From an uncultured Peptococcaceae bacterium (GTDB lineage Bacteria; Bacillota; Dehalobacteriia; UBA7702): a stretch of DNA of 7,102 bases. Position 1 is the first letter of the stretch. The number at the start of each line of letters is the position of its first letter. Where the stretch lies: the NCBI GenBank assembly GCA_937919295.1, contig CALFRX010000344.1, positions 1 through 7,102 on the forward strand, written 5' to 3'. The notes below the pieces were generated by a model. It was not told the DNA's origin. It was given only the letters and a program-made list of their open reading frames with translations, and did no database searches. Positions 6,078 to 7,102 of this stretch are shown piece after piece. A program made the position numbers and the translations under genes.

Positions 6078-6644
6078 TCAAAAGGCAATGACGCCGAGGT
6101 GTTCTAATAGGATTTTTGTACCCAACAAAATCAGTATGGCGCCACCGGCAAATTCCGCTTTCGCCTTATAGCGAATGCCGAAGAGATTGCCGACCTTAAC
6201 CCCGACTAAGGAGAGGATGAAGGTGGTAATGCCGATGGTCATGACGGCGGGAACGATGTGTACCTGCAAAAAGGCGAAGGTCACGCCGATGGCCAAAGCG
6301 TCGATGCTGGTGGCGACGGCAAGAATGAACATGGACTTGAAACCTAAGGAAGCATTGTTTTTATCCTCTTCCTTGCTGAGGGCCCCCCGTATCATGTTGG
6401 CGCCGATGAGTAATAGCAGGACAAAGGCGATCCAGTGATCAATGGCGGTGATTTTTTCTTGGAATTGAACCCCCAACAGATAGCCGATCACCGGCATCAG
6501 CCCCTGAAAACAGCCAAACCAGACGCCGATGATCACAGCGTCTTTGAGTTTGATTCTTTGCATGCTAAGACCTTTGCCCACCGCCACGGCAAAAGCGTCC
6601 ATGGAGAGACTGATGGCGATTAGAAACAATTCGATGAAACTCAT
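6078..6644 (-). CDS. mntP: MntP manganese efflux pump
   Basis: 188 residues, about the standard MntP length (roughly 185-190). Family knowledge: MntP (formerly DUF204/YebN) is a six-helix inner/cell membrane protein that exports Mn2+ and limits its toxicity. Seen: two related halves, each carrying a conserved acidic membrane motif. The first is SLSMDAFAVAVGKG (D16) and the second ATSIDALAIGVTFAF (D115); these are the residues expected for ion passage. The central loop (about 88-101) is charged and matches the usual cytoplasmic linker. AAGGAG lies 7 nt before ATG 6644. The gene follows a HAD phosphatase gene by 17 bp on the same strand, so it is probably expressed from a promoter upstream of the window; a manganese riboswitch (yybP-ykoY) would have to lie there too and is not visible between these genes. 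The gene ends before the palindrome at 5996-6038. Confidence 0.95.
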   Translation of the reverse strand: MSFIELFLIAISLSMDAFAVAVGKGLSMQRIKLKDAVIIGVWFGCFQGLMPVIGYLLGVQFQEKITAIDHWIAFVLLLLIGANMIRGALSKEEDKNNASLGFKSMFILAVATSIDALAIGVTFAFLQVHIVPAVMTIGITTFILSLVGVKVGNLFGIRYKAKAEFAGGAILILLGTKILLEHLGVIAF

Positions 6645-6661
6645 AAGCAGGCTCCTTGGTT

Positions 6662-7102
6662 TTAAAGCAGTTGCAGCAGATCGGAAATTTTATCGATGGA
6701 GGGTGTTTCTGTTTTCATGCGACCGAAACCGTAAGCGGCATGCAGGAAGGATACGCCGGTTTTCCCGGCGGCGAGGCGGTCTTTTTCGGTATCGCCGATA
6801 TAAACCGGGTTTTTTAACGCAAAAGCAGTTTGAATGGAGCGGATGTTTTCTGCCTTTTCTTTACCGGTATCGCCGTAACAGAGGGTGGCGCGAAAACAGT
6901 CCTCTAAGTGGTGATATTGAAGGAACGCTTCGATGTAGCCGCTGTCGCAGTTGCTGACGATGAACAGGGGCAGGCGTTCTTTTAAGAGCCTTAAAGTCTC
7001 TTTGACGCCGGGGTAAAGGATCCCGCCAATTTTCGGCAGTTCTTTGCGTTCCGCTTCCCCGCAGAGGGCCATCAGCGCCTCACGACGCTGATGGGGCAGG
7101 CT
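6662..7102 (-). CDS. HAD-family hydrolase, probable phosphatase (5' end outside window)
   Basis: 146 residues to the TAA at 6662; the frame is open through to the window edge, so the N-terminus, including the nucleophile DxD motif, is missing from view. Seen: motif II in FIVSNCDSGY (the Ser of VSN), a lysine for motif III in the DTGKEKAENI stretch, and motif IV YIGDTEKDRLAAG, where GD...D binds Mg2+. The PGVKETLRLLKER segment before motif II and the order of motifs match subfamily I phosphoglycolate-phosphatase-like enzymes. The substrate cannot be stated; Gph-like phosphoglycolate or small sugar phosphates are possibilities only. ATG at 7072 is internal (residue 11 of the visible frame). mntP starts 17 bp downstream, pointing to co-transcription, though no functional link with manganese is evident beyond shared expression. 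Confidence 0.86.
   Translation of the reverse strand, partial: SLPHQRREALMALCGEAERKELPKIGGILYPGVKETLRLLKERLPLFIVSNCDSGYIEAFLQYHHLEDCFRATLCYGDTGKEKAENIRSIQTAFALKNPVYIGDTEKDRLAAGKTGVSFLHAAYGFGRMKTETPSIDKISDLLQLL

Noticed and set aside
6529..6957. Plus-strand 142-residue open frame
   Set aside because: It is antisense to both mntP and the HAD phosphatase, with an arginine/serine-rich composition typical of shadow frames.

Overview
The window reads as ordinary chromosomal DNA of a low-to-mid GC Bacillota bacterium, most likely from Clostridia or Negativicutes. The reasons are strong AGGAGG-type ribosome binding sites before almost every gene, short tandem operons, a ferredoxin-type aldo/keto reductase, a PF06541-type membrane protein, and purine genes in the 'split' arrangement seen in many anaerobes. 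Genus cannot be assigned from the sequence alone. I see no rRNA, tRNA, CRISPR array, intact mobile element or phage gene.

Layout. (1) 2-340, plus: the 3' end of rsmA (16S rRNA dimethyltransferase), converging with (2) 355-768, minus: a small four-helix membrane protein of the CmpB / 'putative ABC transporter' family. (3) 883-2788, minus: a two-gene purine operon. The upstream gene encodes a PurO-type IMP cyclohydrolase and the downstream gene a stand-alone AICAR formyltransferase. Together they carry out the last two steps of de novo IMP synthesis, normally done by the single bifunctional PurH. The operon starts at an extended -10 promoter near 2824-2832 and ends at a clear intrinsic terminator at 824-858. 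(4) 2897-3152, minus: what looks like a decayed small lipoprotein gene with its own terminator still intact. It has lost a usable start codon and one base in the lipobox. (5) 3314-5972, plus: a signal-peptide, single-span membrane protein of unknown function, then an aldo/keto reductase with two C-terminal [4Fe-4S] motifs, then a small lipoprotein of unknown function. The last two genes are 15 bp apart and look co-transcribed. (6) 5996-6038: a perfect 19-bp palindrome between convergent genes. (7) 6078-7102, minus: mntP (Mn2+ efflux pump) preceded 17 bp upstream by a HAD-family phosphatase that runs off the window edge.

The functions are housekeeping (rRNA modification, IMP synthesis, manganese homeostasis, redox) plus three cell-envelope proteins of unknown role. 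I found no convincing novel multi-gene system. The points most worth a second look are the decayed lipoprotein gene, the perfect palindrome, the PurO/AICAR-formyltransferase pair, and the pair of exported proteins flanking the iron-sulfur reductase.
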